Part shown: positions 26,001 through 34,131 of the stretch, in pieces
Position numbering within the stretch: position 1 is the stretch's first letter
Layout of the letters: each line of letters starts with the position of its first letter
Source: Microbacterium sp. lyk4-40-TSB-66
GTDB taxonomy: Bacteria > Actinomycetota > Actinomycetes > Actinomycetales > Microbacteriaceae
Direction of reading: 5' to 3'
DNA length: 64,000 nt
Assembly (NCBI RefSeq): GCF_030209475.1
Contig: NZ_JARVRW010000018.1
Location: 21,787-85,786, forward strand
Made by a program: the position numbers and the translations under genes
The notes under the pieces: generated by a model
The model's database searches: none
What the model was told of the DNA's origin: nothing
What the model saw: only the letters and a program-made list of their open reading frames with translations

Positions 26001-26593
26001 AGTCGGCTGTGCAGACCGTCCTCGCGGTGGACTCGGGCGAGGCGGCGCCGGTCGTCGTCGAGGCCCCCACCGTGTCGGGCACGGTCGCGATCAACCGCAC
26101 CCTGCGGGCGACCCCCGGCACGTGGAACCCCGCCGATGTGACCACGACGTACCAGTGGCTGCGTGACGGAGAACCCATCCAGGGCGCGACTTCGCAGTCG
26201 TACCGCGTCCAGCGCGCCGACCTCGGTCGCGTGCTGAGCGTGCGGGTGACCGCGACGTCGCCGACGACCGGGCTCTCGGGCACGGCCGACAGCGCGGGTG
26301 TGGCATCCGTCGTCACGTCGGGCGTCGAGGTGACGGTGAGCCCGTGGGTCGGGCGCACCACCGACACGTACAAGATCAACGTGAAGGTGCGGCCCGCCGG
26401 CGGCCCCGCGGCGACGGGCGACGTGGTCGTCACGGTGGCGGGCAAGGACTACCCCGCCACGCTGCAGGACGGTCGCGCGACGGTCACCCTCGACCCGCAG
26501 ACGCGCGGCGCCAAGGTGGTCAAGGTCACCTACGGCGGCAGCACCACCGTGCAGCCCTCGAGTGCCAGCAGCGCGTTCATCGTGCTGCGGTAG
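23021..26593 (+). CDS. Secreted multidomain subtilisin-like serine protease
   Basis: A 1190-residue exported protease. Signal peptide 1-27 (TGATAVQA/AD). Inhibitor I9 propeptide about 40-150. S8 catalytic domain with Asp in GVIDTGIAP, His in DTHGSHTAST and Ser in GTSMSSPHVAG, and a PA insert (AGKIVVCDRGQNARVEKSQ) between His and Ser. After that come an Fn3-like domain, a pre-peptidase-like beta domain (GSDLDLFVSRV), an Ig-like segment (TYQWLRDGEPIQGATSQSY) and a terminal Ig-like domain ending in FIVLR. A GGAG site stands 7 bases before ATG 23021. No sortase or membrane anchor is seen, so it is probably released to digest external protein. The 222-base gap upstream holds its promoter only. Confidence 0.92.
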   Translation: MGRTLRSVAAITLAGLFTATGATAVQAADVGAGVTPPTPIESSTGRYIVVLDEAPVATYGGGEAGLEATKSEDAKLDPDSPAAREYSAFLEQRQQDVADEAGVRPDTTYTVAVNGFSASMDPNQAAKLAATEGVQKVVPDEIRHPDAVPSTEFLGLEGDDGVWQRVGGTDAAGAGVVVGVIDTGIAPENPSFAGEPLGTTAGDEPYLDGNDVVFRKADGSDFRSPRVAEGNGWSLSDYSTKLVGARYFDQGAAATGFTFEADYVSPRDGDTHGSHTASTAAGNTGVDANVEGVDFGAISGVAPAAKVAAYKACWAGPDPLVTTDDVCALSDLLGAINAAVEDNVDVINYSIGGGAASSTFALEDQAFFNAAAAGVFVAVSAGNSGPDASTADHASPWYTTVAASTIPTYEGTVTLPNGFEAAGASISVPAGQEVTAPVVYAGDIAASGTDPANAALCLLGSLDPAQAAGKIVVCDRGQNARVEKSQAVKDAGGVGMILVNVTPASVDNDFHAVPTVHLDARYRDALLAYVRETPDATATLVGENITDEVTPTPQVAGFSSRGPMLADGSDILKPDVSAPGVAILAAAANAPGAEPAYEFLSGTSMSSPHVAGLAALYFGERPQATPAEVKSAMMTTAYDTVDAEGAPVEDPFAEGAGHVDPTKYFDPGLLYLNGSADWAAFLQGKGLYDFGVAPIDGSDLNLASISIGSLAKPQTVTRTVTSTQAGSFSASIEVPGVDAVVEPATLDFAAAGEEKTFTVTFSRTTAEAEQWATGFLTWTSGDTQVRSPIAIRPTTAEAPAEVSGTGLSGSVEVGILPGISGELPLNLSGLSALTLLTDPDNPVEGHSGDQDSGDADGYVRWVVEVPEGTTLSRFDLDSSDDAGSDLDLFVSRVVSPDDLRYYERFTSATASADEQVSLSNPTPGTYLVEANVYSFTAPFTWDMTYANVAPGGEGQLTATPNPLTVQQGVETTYDLSWQGLAPQTRYLGVVTYGESAVQTVLAVDSGEAAPVVVEAPTVSGTVAINRTLRATPGTWNPADVTTTYQWLRDGEPIQGATSQSYRVQRADLGRVLSVRVTATSPTTGLSGTADSAGVASVVTSGVEVTVSPWVGRTTDTYKINVKVRPAGGPAATGDVVVTVAGKDYPATLQDGRATVTLDPQTRGAKVVKVTYGGSTTVQPSSASSAFIVLR

Positions 26594-26608
26594 TCACCGT
26601 CGGATCAC

Positions 26609-26640
26609 AGCGGCGCCCGGGCTTCGGCTCGGGCGCCGCT
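26609..26640 (+). terminator. Terminator after the subtilase gene
   Basis: AGCGGCGCCCG and CGGGCGCCGCT form a perfect 11-base stem that continues inward to GC-TTCG-GC. It starts 16 bases after the stop codon. From about 26700 on the sequence becomes AT-richer and leads into the two-gene island. Confidence 0.8.
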
Positions 26641-26823
26641 GCGTCGTGCGGGTGGTCACGTGCACCGCGCCGCGATGAACGGGCACGACATGCGACGCCC
26701 CGATAGGCAGTAGGCGTCGATCAAGGAACTCGGCCTTGAGGCGCGAGGATCATCGAAAAGGCGCTCGGCGCAAATGCGATTCCTTCATCGATCCCATCCT
26801 GTGTATGTTGGCACGGGGGAACT

Positions 26824-27648
26824 GTGCATAATTTTTCTGAGGCCGAAAGTGTTCGAGTCGGCACCTCGCTCCAACAGGGCGATGTGATAGAGGCGACCGA
26901 TGGCGAAGCTCCGATTTGGCAACGCTACCTGATTGTCATCACGGCAGATTGCGATCTTGCGCACAACAAACACAACGGTCGACTGACCTGCGTGCCGGCG
27001 CTAACGGTCGAGGATTACATCGCACGCGTCCACCTAGCGAAGCGGCGAGAGCTCGCAGCGGACGCGTTGATTGGGGAGCTTCAGCCCCATCTGGCAAATA
27101 CTTCGGTCGCTAACGTTCCCGCCGCCCGACTCCGCGAGTGGATGGCCAGTGAGGAGCCGTCTGAAGTCGTCGAGGACATGGGCGTGACAGGCGAGCTGGC
27201 GGAACGCGTGTACGTAACGGGATCGACTGTTCGCGACGTTTCGGATACGGAGAGCTCGCTCGCGCGCGCTACAGACGCCCTCCTGCGGGGCGCAGTCCTC
27301 ACGGGCTCGAAAGATCGTTCGGCCGCGGCCAGGGAACTGTCCGGCTATATAAAGAATGCTTTCAAATCTACGCCGGGGGATGCGCTGTTTCTCAGCGCCA
27401 TTGCTCCGAGCCTGGACGGTGGGTTCTTCGCGTACCTGCGCCACCATGAGACCGTGTGGGCGACCGACATTGCGCTTGGAGTCGAGCGTGTGGCCTACAA
27501 GTATCGCCGGATCGGGCGCCTAAAAGAGCGTTACAGCTTGGCGCTTGTGCATAAATTTGCGGGAGTATTCATGTCTATCGGTTTGCCCGCTGAATACGAG
27601 GGATCTCGAGACGTCTATGCAGAAGTACTCCGGGAGGGGATCAAGTGA
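26824..27648 (+). CDS. Unrecognised 274-residue protein, first gene of the low-GC helicase island
   Basis: I do not recognise a named family. The protein has no signal peptide or membrane helix. Its most distinctive part is LIVITADCDLAHNKHNGRL (residues 36-54), preceded by LQQGDVIEA; the Cys-Asp-x-x-x-Asn-x-His cluster looks like a metal or active site. The rest is mostly helical with Lys/Arg-rich segments (KYRRIGRLKERYS). Start GTG 26824 follows GGGGGA. The stop overlaps the GTG of the helicase gene (GTGA), so the two products are probably made in fixed ratio and act together. Codon use and GC (about 55%) differ clearly from neighbours, which indicates horizontal gain. A role in phage defence or DNA processing is inference. 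Confidence 0.7.
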   Translation: MHNFSEAESVRVGTSLQQGDVIEATDGEAPIWQRYLIVITADCDLAHNKHNGRLTCVPALTVEDYIARVHLAKRRELAADALIGELQPHLANTSVANVPAARLREWMASEEPSEVVEDMGVTGELAERVYVTGSTVRDVSDTESSLARATDALLRGAVLTGSKDRSAAARELSGYIKNAFKSTPGDALFLSAIAPSLDGGFFAYLRHHETVWATDIALGVERVAYKYRRIGRLKERYSLALVHKFAGVFMSIGLPAEYEGSRDVYAEVLREGIK

Positions 27649-29873
27649 AATCGCTTGTGACGACTGTTCGAGCCCTGCGCGAACTCGCGGGAGGTACGGC
27701 AATAGACGCCGTTGCCGAGTCGACCACCCTCTCTTTGTACGCAGGATCTGACTTCGACGTCCTCGTTGCGCGGGGCGACGGCATAGAAACGCAACGCATC
27801 ACATTTCGGGACGATGTGGGTCCGAGCTTCGAGGACCTAGTTCCAATAGGTCTCCGTAACAGGCGCCGGGAGGTTCTGAGTAGGCTTGCAGCCTTTGCGG
27901 AGCGCGCGCAGATCATGCCGTTCAGCTTGCCCCGCCCGTGGGGGCAATACCGAAGGGACAATTTCGTCGCCTTTTTCGCTGTGGCAGGCGGGGACCACCG
28001 TGCGTCCAGGTGGATTGCCGAGTTGGTTCAGGGTGACACAAATGATGTGCTCATCTGGCGCTGGACAAATTCCCAAAACAAAGAAGAACTGGCGGAGTTT
28101 GTCGATTCAGTCGCCGCGAAGCGAGATTCGTCAGACGATGACTGGCTCGCCGCGATAAACCAAGCCGAGATCGACTTCGCTGAATCCCGAAGCCTCAAGC
28201 CGGGTGATGTTGATCTATTTCTGCCCAGACTGAAGACTGTTGGGCACGATGACCAGTCATTCGCGGGCTGGTTAGGTGCTGCTAGCGATGAGCAGCGGTT
28301 ATTCATAGAGTCGACGGTCGATAGGTCAGTTCGCTTGATGGGTCCGGCAGGATCAGGAAAGACGCTCGCCCTAACTTTGAAGGCCGTCCGAGAAGTGCTA
28401 GCTGGGCGGGAGAGAAATGACTCGCCTCGAATTCTCTTCGTCACGCATAGCTGGTCGCTTGCCGCTCAGATATCGGACAACGTAGAAGCGCTCGGGTTGG
28501 GGGCGGTCGATGAGATCGAAATTCTGCCACTCCTTGAAGTCGCTCAAAAGATTCTGCCTTCGCAAAACGCCTCGAAACTTTCGTTGACTGTTCTGGGTGA
28601 TGACTCCCTCAGCGGGAAGCAGGCTCAACTGACCCAAATACTTGAGGTGATGGATGAGTTTCGCGAGTCGGAACTAATCACGTACGCCCGGGGGCTTTCA
28701 GCCTCTTTGCTGCTGCGACTGCAGTCCGAAACTGACGACATGCGTGCTGGCTTGGCTTGGGATTTGCTCATCGAGTTCGGCTCGGTTATCGGTGCCGCCG
28801 GCATTTTTCCCGGCGCTGGGTCGCTAGCGCGCTATAGAGGCACTCCTCGGTCGCCGTGGATGCTCGATCTTGGCACGGAACGCGATTTCGAAGTCGTTTT
28901 CAGACTGTACGAGAGATACATGTCGTCACTCGACGAGAGAGGTTTGATGACCTCTGATCAGGTCTTGGGTGACTTCTTAGGATACCTCATCAGTCATCAG
29001 TGGAATAAACTACGCAGGACAGAAGCCTATGATTTCGTATTTGTAGATGAGTTGCACTTGTTCAGTCCCTTGGAGAGTCGTGTTCTGCACTTCCTTACAA
29101 GTGACCCCTCAGTCTATCCACGCATTCTTATGGCGATGGATCCCCGTCAATCCGCGTCGGAAATGATAATCGGACCGACGGCCGACGCCACGCGGACAGA
29201 TGGCCCGACGCAGCTCGACGTAGATCTTGGGGACATCGAAGATTTCCGCCTCACGTCCGTGCACAGGTTCACTCCGCAAATTCTTGAACTTGTGAAGCAC
29301 ATCCATCACGAGTTCCCAACGTTTGGCCTTGGCAAAGATTGGAGTGTGGACCTTTCGTCGGTAGAATCTACAAAAGAGTCAGGGCCCTTGCCTCGACTCA
29401 CTCGGTCGGGGTCCCGTGAGGGTGAGGCGGGTGACATTGTGCGCGCTGTCCATGACCTCTACGCAAAAGGTCGCATGGCGATGGCCGTTGTCGACCCCCG
29501 CCAGTGGGCTCGGTATAGCGCAATTGCCAGCGAAGTCGGCAAGGCATCGAAATTCAGTGTCACCTCGGTGACGGGCCGTTCTGATATCGATGGAGTGGGC
29601 TATCGCCGACATGGCCTTGTAGTGGCGCCGGCCGAGTTCTTGGCGGGCCTTCAATTTGACTCCGTGTTGGTGGTCGGAATCCCGGACGTCAAGGACGGAG
29701 CGGCCGCAACCCACGAGTCAGTGCGACTGCTCTCACTCCTCTATCTGGCTGTGAGCCGTGCCGAGCGGGAGGTTAGGTTCTTCGTCAATCGAGACGACGG
29801 TCCAGAATCAGCTGTACTCAGCAAGGCCGTTGACTACGGGTTATTGGATGCCCACGTTGGCAGCGAGGTCTGA
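27645..29873 (+). CDS. Superfamily 1 (UvrD/Rep-like) helicase with a novel N-terminal domain
   Basis: A 742-residue protein. Residues 1-210 show no domain I know. Residues about 214-710 hold the SF1 helicase motifs in order: SDEQ (about 214), Walker A GPAGSGKT (233-240), VTHSWSLAAQ (266-275), Walker B FVDELH (466-471), AMDPRQS (497-503), VHRFTPQI (539-546), FLAGLQFDSVLVVG (665-678) and LYLAVSRAERE (699-709). All catalytic positions look intact, so it should be an active ATP-driven DNA translocase. It is coupled to the gene upstream (GTGA) and converges on the pirin gene with only 12 bases between the stop codons. Low GC and different codon use mark it as acquired. It lacks a GajA-like partner, so it is not Gabija. 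Confidence 0.85.
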   Translation: MKSLVTTVRALRELAGGTAIDAVAESTTLSLYAGSDFDVLVARGDGIETQRITFRDDVGPSFEDLVPIGLRNRRREVLSRLAAFAERAQIMPFSLPRPWGQYRRDNFVAFFAVAGGDHRASRWIAELVQGDTNDVLIWRWTNSQNKEELAEFVDSVAAKRDSSDDDWLAAINQAEIDFAESRSLKPGDVDLFLPRLKTVGHDDQSFAGWLGAASDEQRLFIESTVDRSVRLMGPAGSGKTLALTLKAVREVLAGRERNDSPRILFVTHSWSLAAQISDNVEALGLGAVDEIEILPLLEVAQKILPSQNASKLSLTVLGDDSLSGKQAQLTQILEVMDEFRESELITYARGLSASLLLRLQSETDDMRAGLAWDLLIEFGSVIGAAGIFPGAGSLARYRGTPRSPWMLDLGTERDFEVVFRLYERYMSSLDERGLMTSDQVLGDFLGYLISHQWNKLRRTEAYDFVFVDELHLFSPLESRVLHFLTSDPSVYPRILMAMDPRQSASEMIIGPTADATRTDGPTQLDVDLGDIEDFRLTSVHRFTPQILELVKHIHHEFPTFGLGKDWSVDLSSVESTKESGPLPRLTRSGSREGEAGDIVRAVHDLYAKGRMAMAVVDPRQWARYSAIASEVGKASKFSVTSVTGRSDIDGVGYRRHGLVVAPAEFLAGLQFDSVLVVGIPDVKDGAAATHESVRLLSLLYLAVSRAEREVRFFVNRDDGPESAVLSKAVDYGLLDAHVGSEV

Positions 29874-29885
29874 CCCTCTTCCGGG

Positions 29886-30905
29886 CTAGCGGCGGCGTCG
29901 CGGCGTCAGCCGCACGGCCGGCAGCGGAGGCGCCGGAATGCGCTCGGGGCCGTGGTCGACCACCGCGCCGAAGCGCTCGGCCCGCGCCTCCCACGCCTCG
30001 CGGGCCTCGACGATCTCGTCGTGCGAACGCCCCACGAAGTTCCACCACATCACGATGTCGGCCTCGAACGGCTCGCCACCCAGCAGGAACACGCGCGCGC
30101 CCTCGTCGCTGCGGAGTTCGAGGTGGTCTCGGCCCTTGCCGAGGTAGATCAGGCGGGTGTGATCGACGGATGCCGTCGTGCCCGGTACGACCGCAGGAGA
30201 CGACCGCCGCGCGGCGTCGGCGTCGGTGGCATCCATTCCCGTGACGGCCACGGCCGTGCCGGTCATGCCGTAGACGGCGTACTCCCAGTCCTCGCGGAGC
30301 GGGACGCGGACGCCGACCCCGGCCGGCAGGCGCAGTTCGGCACCCACGATCGGGGTGTGCACCGTCGCGGGCGATTCGACCACGCCCAGCGAGCCCATGA
30401 CGACGACGGCGTCCGCCCCTCCGCCGAGGTCCAGCACGGGGAGGTCTTCGTGCCGCTCGAAGGCGGGCCCGCCGTGGCGGCGGGACTCCGGCAGCGCCAC
30501 CCACAGCTGCAGGGCGTCGAGCGGGATCGGCTGCTCGCCCACCGAGTACTCCGAGTGCGCGATCCCCGCACCGCTCGTCATGAGGTTGAGGGCGCCGGGG
30601 CGCACCACGACGTCGCTGCCCACGGCATCCCGATGCCGCACCTCGCCGATGATCGGCCAGGTCACCGTCTGCAGGCCGATGTGAGGGTGCGGTTCGACGC
30701 GCATGAGCGTGGCCTGCGGGCCGAAGCGATCGAGGAAGCACCACGCGCCCACCATGGGGAGTGAGCGGTGGGGGAGGGTGCGGTGCACCTCCATGCCGCG
30801 CACGCCGCCCAGCGGCACCTCGCGCGCCTCGACCACGAGCGCCCGCGGTCCGTCGCAGTCGATCGGACCCTCGGATGCCGGGGGCGCGACGTCGAGTCGG
30901 GTCAC
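29886..30905 (-). CDS. Pirin family protein
   Basis: A 339-residue bicupin. The first cupin contains the pirin metal-site motifs: PHPHIGLQTVTW (two His), later SGAGIAHSEYS (His and Glu), with FLDRFGP before them. Pirins bind iron; some are quercetin dioxygenases, others redox-sensing co-regulators, and the sequence does not separate these. The chosen start is GTG 30905, which overlaps the stop of the upstream acetyltransferase (GTGA); a longer reading frame exists but would overlap that gene further. The C-terminal cupin ends in an Arg-rich tail (TPRRRR). Confidence 0.87.
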   Translation of the reverse strand: MTRLDVAPPASEGPIDCDGPRALVVEAREVPLGGVRGMEVHRTLPHRSLPMVGAWCFLDRFGPQATLMRVEPHPHIGLQTVTWPIIGEVRHRDAVGSDVVVRPGALNLMTSGAGIAHSEYSVGEQPIPLDALQLWVALPESRRHGGPAFERHEDLPVLDLGGGADAVVVMGSLGVVESPATVHTPIVGAELRLPAGVGVRVPLREDWEYAVYGMTGTAVAVTGMDATDADAARRSSPAVVPGTTASVDHTRLIYLGKGRDHLELRSDEGARVFLLGGEPFEADIVMWWNFVGRSHDEIVEAREAWEARAERFGAVVDHGPERIPAPPLPAVRLTPRRRR

Positions 30906-31240
30906 GACGGTTCGCCGGGCCCCGCAGAATCGGCCGCGTCGGCGTCGTTCGGCCACTCGACGACCAGACCGGGCACGTCGTGCTCGCGCAGGTAGTGCGC
31001 CACGAAGGGACAGGAGGGGATGACGGTGCCGCCGCGACGGGCGAGATCGCTCAGCGCCTCGCTCGCCAACGTCGTCCCGAGACCGCGGCCCTTGAACGCT
31101 GGATCGATCTCGGTGTGGGGGAGGTTCAGGCGGTCCTCGCCCGCGGGGCGGAACGCGAGGAACCCGCCGAGTTCGTCACCCACGTGGATCTCGTAGCGGC
31201 GTTCGTCCTCGTTGCGGGTCACGGTCAGTTCATCGGCCAT
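30902..31240 (-). CDS. Small GNAT-like N-acetyltransferase (YjdJ type)
   Basis: A 112-residue single-domain protein of the short GNAT branch. It has YEIHVGDELGGFLAFR, then the acetyl-CoA binding stretch DPAFKGRGLGTTLASEAL, and ends with IPSCPFVAHYLREH, the usual C-terminal signature of these small acetyltransferases. Substrate unknown. An AGGAG site precedes ATG 31240. Its TGA overlaps the pirin start, so pirin is its operon partner. It is divergent from cstA across a 368-base gap. Confidence 0.85.
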   Translation of the reverse strand: MADELTVTRNEDERRYEIHVGDELGGFLAFRPAGEDRLNLPHTEIDPAFKGRGLGTTLASEALSDLARRGGTVIPSCPFVAHYLREHDVPGLVVEWPNDADAADSAGPGEPS

Positions 31241-31608
31241 CGGCGTCTCCTGTCGTCGGTGTCCACAGCAACGTACGTCGGGCGCGCGGTGTTCCGCACC
31301 CCCTCGACACCGCCGCGTTCCTCGTCCTCATGCGCGGGTCGCTTCCGGGCGTACCGGCGTCCGCCGCGGAGGGGATTCCGCGAAGGGAGGAGTGTTCGCC
31401 GATGCGCCGTCCTCCCCTCCAGGAATCACCTCCCTCCACCGCCGACGGAGCCCGGGTCCCGCCCGCCCGCCCGGCCGGATCAACCCCGCGCAGACCGTTC
31501 GTCGCACCGTTCGCGCCGCTCATCGCACGACCGACGGATGCCGCTGGCCCGCCGCCGTGGCATCCGCTTAGCCTGCCCGAGTCCGCAGTGCCGCGAGCAG
31601 GAGAACCG
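31241..31608. promoter_or_regulatory. Divergent promoter region between GNAT-pirin and cstA
   Basis: This 368-base stretch holds no convincing gene; the open frames here are Arg/Pro-rich shadows. It must contain the promoters for the leftward GNAT-pirin pair and the rightward cstA operon, plus any LytTR-type binding site. I could not identify clear -10 boxes or direct repeats in it. Confidence 0.4.
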
Positions 31609-33870
31609 ATGAGCGCTTCCGTCGACGACGACATCGTCACCGATCCGAACCTTCCCCCCGTCGCCGTGGAGCCCGAGAAGCTCCGCAGCCGATGGACCCC
31701 CGCCAAGATCGCCCTCTGGATCGGCATCGCCCTGCTGGGCGGTCTCGGTTGGACGATGCTCGCGATCGTGCGCGGTGAGACGGTGAACGCGATCTGGTTC
31801 GTGTTTGCAGCCGTCTGCACCTATCTGATCGGGTATCGCTTCTACTCGAAGGTCATCGAGCGCTTCATCGCGCGACCCGACGACCGCCGGGCGACGCCGG
31901 CCGAGCGCAAGCAGGACGGCAAGGACTACGTCCCCACCGACCGCCGCGTGCTCTACGGTCACCACTTCGCCGCCATCGCCGGCGCCGGCCCCCTGGTGGG
32001 CCCCGTCCTCGCCGCGCAGATGGGCTACCTGCCCGGCACGATCTGGATCATCGTCGGCGTCATCCTCGCGGGAGCCGTGCAGGACTACCTCGTGCTCTTC
32101 TTCTCGATGCGCCGCGGTGGCCGCACGATCGGACAGATGGCCCGCGACGAGCTCGGCAGGATCGGGGGGACCGCGGCGATCCTCGCGAGCCTGCTGATCA
32201 TGCTGATCATCGTGGCGATCCTCGCCCTCGTCGTCGTCAACGCCCTGGGCGAGAGCCCGTGGGGCGTGTTTAGCGTGTCGATGACGATCCCGATCGCCCT
32301 CTTCATGGGTCTGTACCTGCGTTTCATCCGCCCGGGCCGCATCACCGAGATCTCGATCATCGGATTCGTGCTCTTGATCGCGGCGATCGTCGCGGGCGGC
32401 TGGGTCGCCTCGACCGAGTGGGGCTACGCGGCCTTCCACCTCGACCGCACCGTCATCGCGTGGGGCATCATCGTCTACGGCTTCGTGGCCGCAGTGCTGC
32501 CGGTCTGGCTGCTCCTCGCTCCGCGCGACTACCTCTCGACCTTCATGAAGGTCGGTGTGATCGTCATGCTCGCCGGCGCCATCGTGCTCGTGCGTCCCGA
32601 GATCTCTGTGCCCGCGTTCAGCGAGTTCGCCGGCGGTCAGACGGGCCCGGTGTTCAGCGGTCCGATCTTCCCGTTCCTCTTCGTCACGATCGCGTGCGGC
32701 GCATTGAGCGGGTTCCACGCTCTGATCGCCTCGGGCACGACGCCGAAGCTCGTCGAGAAGGAGCGACAGACGCGCTTCATCGGCTACGGCGGAATGCTCA
32801 TGGAGTCGTTCGTCGCGATCATGGCGCTCGTCGCGGCCCTGTCCATCGACCGCGGGATCTACTTCGCGATGAACTCGTCGCCCGCGGCGACGATGGGCAC
32901 GGTCGAGGGCGCGGTCGCGTTCGTGAACGGCCTGGGTCTCGCGGGTGTGAACCTCACGACCGACATGCTCACCTCCACGGCCGCGGCGGTCGGTGAGAGC
33001 TCGATCGTGTCGCGCACCGGCGGCGCCCCGACGCTCGCCCTGGGTCTCGCTCACATCATGCAGCAGGCCCTCGGCGGTCAGGCGATGATGGCGTTCTGGT
33101 ACCACTTCGCGATCATGTTCGAGGCCCTGTTCATCCTGACGGCGGTGGATGCCGGAACCCGCGTGGCCCGCTTCATGCTGCAGGACTCGATCGGCACCGT
33201 CATCCCGAAGTTCAAGGACCTGTCGTGGCGCCCCGGCGTCTGGATCTGCACGGCGGTCATGGTCGCCGGCTGGGGGTCCATCCTCATCCTCGGTGTGACC
33301 GACCCGCTCGGCGGCATCAACACCTTCTTCCCGCTCTTCGGCATCGCCAACCAGCTGCTCGCCGCGATCGCCCTGGCCGTGGTCCTGGCGATCGTCGCCA
33401 AGCGCGGTCGGCCGTACTTCCGCTGGCTGTGGATCGTCGCCGTGCCGCTGGCCTTCGCCGCGGTCGTGACCATCACGGCATCCATGTACAAGATCTTCTC
33501 GCCGGTACCGGCGGTCGGATACTGGGCCAACCACTTCGCGTTCCGCGGGGCGCTCGCCGAGGGCAAGACCGAGTTCGGTACGGCCAAGAGCGTCGCGGCG
33601 ATGGAAGCGGTCGTGCGCAACACGTTCGTGCAGGGCGTGCTGTCGGTGATCTTCGTCACCCTCGCGATCATCGTCATCGTGATGGCCGTGATCGTGACGG
33701 TGAAGGCCCTGCGAAACGGCGGTGGCGAGAACCTCGAGGACGCGGCCGTCCCCTCGCGGCGGTTCGCGGCGGCAGGCTTCGTCGCCACCAAGGAGGAGCG
33801 CGAGATCGAGAAGCAGTGGGACGCCCTGCCGGCCGACCACCCCGACCGTCCGTCCGTCTCCTCCCACTGA
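31609..33870 (+). CDS. cstA: CstA-family carbon starvation protein / pyruvate transporter
   Basis: A 753-residue membrane protein with about 16-18 helices. It has the CstA signatures YYxK-like YRFYSKVIERF, PTDRRVLYGHHFAAIAGAGPLVGPVLAAQMGYLP and GPIFPFLFVTIACGALSGFHALIASGTTPK. CstA and its relative BtsT are peptide/pyruvate transporters induced on carbon starvation. Length is slightly above the E. coli protein because of an N-terminal cytoplasmic extension. ATG 31609 follows AGGAG; the frame is open further upstream but in non-coding style. It is followed at once by a YbdD-like gene and a LytS/LytTR pair, an arrangement that points to pyruvate-responsive control. Confidence 0.92.
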   Translation: MSASVDDDIVTDPNLPPVAVEPEKLRSRWTPAKIALWIGIALLGGLGWTMLAIVRGETVNAIWFVFAAVCTYLIGYRFYSKVIERFIARPDDRRATPAERKQDGKDYVPTDRRVLYGHHFAAIAGAGPLVGPVLAAQMGYLPGTIWIIVGVILAGAVQDYLVLFFSMRRGGRTIGQMARDELGRIGGTAAILASLLIMLIIVAILALVVVNALGESPWGVFSVSMTIPIALFMGLYLRFIRPGRITEISIIGFVLLIAAIVAGGWVASTEWGYAAFHLDRTVIAWGIIVYGFVAAVLPVWLLLAPRDYLSTFMKVGVIVMLAGAIVLVRPEISVPAFSEFAGGQTGPVFSGPIFPFLFVTIACGALSGFHALIASGTTPKLVEKERQTRFIGYGGMLMESFVAIMALVAALSIDRGIYFAMNSSPAATMGTVEGAVAFVNGLGLAGVNLTTDMLTSTAAAVGESSIVSRTGGAPTLALGLAHIMQQALGGQAMMAFWYHFAIMFEALFILTAVDAGTRVARFMLQDSIGTVIPKFKDLSWRPGVWICTAVMVAGWGSILILGVTDPLGGINTFFPLFGIANQLLAAIALAVVLAIVAKRGRPYFRWLWIVAVPLAFAAVVTITASMYKIFSPVPAVGYWANHFAFRGALAEGKTEFGTAKSVAAMEAVVRNTFVQGVLSVIFVTLAIIVIVMAVIVTVKALRNGGGENLEDAAVPSRRFAAAGFVATKEEREIEKQWDALPADHPDRPSVSSH

Positions 33871-33881
33871 GCGTGCCCACC

Positions 33882-34118
33882 ATGACCGACATGGATGCCA
33901 CGACCCCCGGCCCCCTGCAGCGCTTCGGCGCGCGGGTGGTGCGGGCGGGTCGTGGCATCCGCTGGTACGTCACGACCCTCATGGGCGACCGCGCGTACGA
34001 CGTGTACGTCTCGCACCTTCGCGCCCAGCATCCGGATGCGACGCCGCTGACCGAGCGGCAGTTCTGGCGGCAGCGCACCGCCGAGCAGGATCGCAATCCG
34101 GGCGCCCGCTGCTGCTGA
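33882..34118 (+). CDS. YbdD/YjiX family small protein (CstA partner)
   Basis: A 78-residue protein of the YbdD/YjiX family, encoded next to CstA-type transporters in most genomes. It has the characteristic GIRWYVTTLMGDRAYDVYVSHL and HPDATPLTERQFWR segments. No membrane helix. It begins 11 bases after the cstA stop. Experimental work in E. coli suggests such proteins are needed for transport by the CstA/BtsT partner; that is known for relatives and inferred here. The C-terminal Cys-Cys end is a local feature. Confidence 0.85.
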   Translation: MTDMDATTPGPLQRFGARVVRAGRGIRWYVTTLMGDRAYDVYVSHLRAQHPDATPLTERQFWRQRTAEQDRNPGARCC

Positions 34119-34119
34119 G

Positions 34120-34131
34120 TAGGCTTCGACA
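34120..34131 (+). promoter_or_regulatory. Candidate leaderless promoter (-10 TAGGCT) for the LytS-like kinase
   Basis: TAGGCT begins 2 bases after the YbdD-like stop and ends 6 bases before the ATG at 34132, with no ribosome site. This suggests the two-component genes have their own transcript in addition to any read-through from cstA. Confidence 0.4.

Noticed and set aside
26594..29885. Search for attachment-site repeats or an integrase around the low-GC island
   Set aside because: No direct repeats at the two edges, no tRNA and no recombinase gene could be seen, so the way it was acquired remains unknown.
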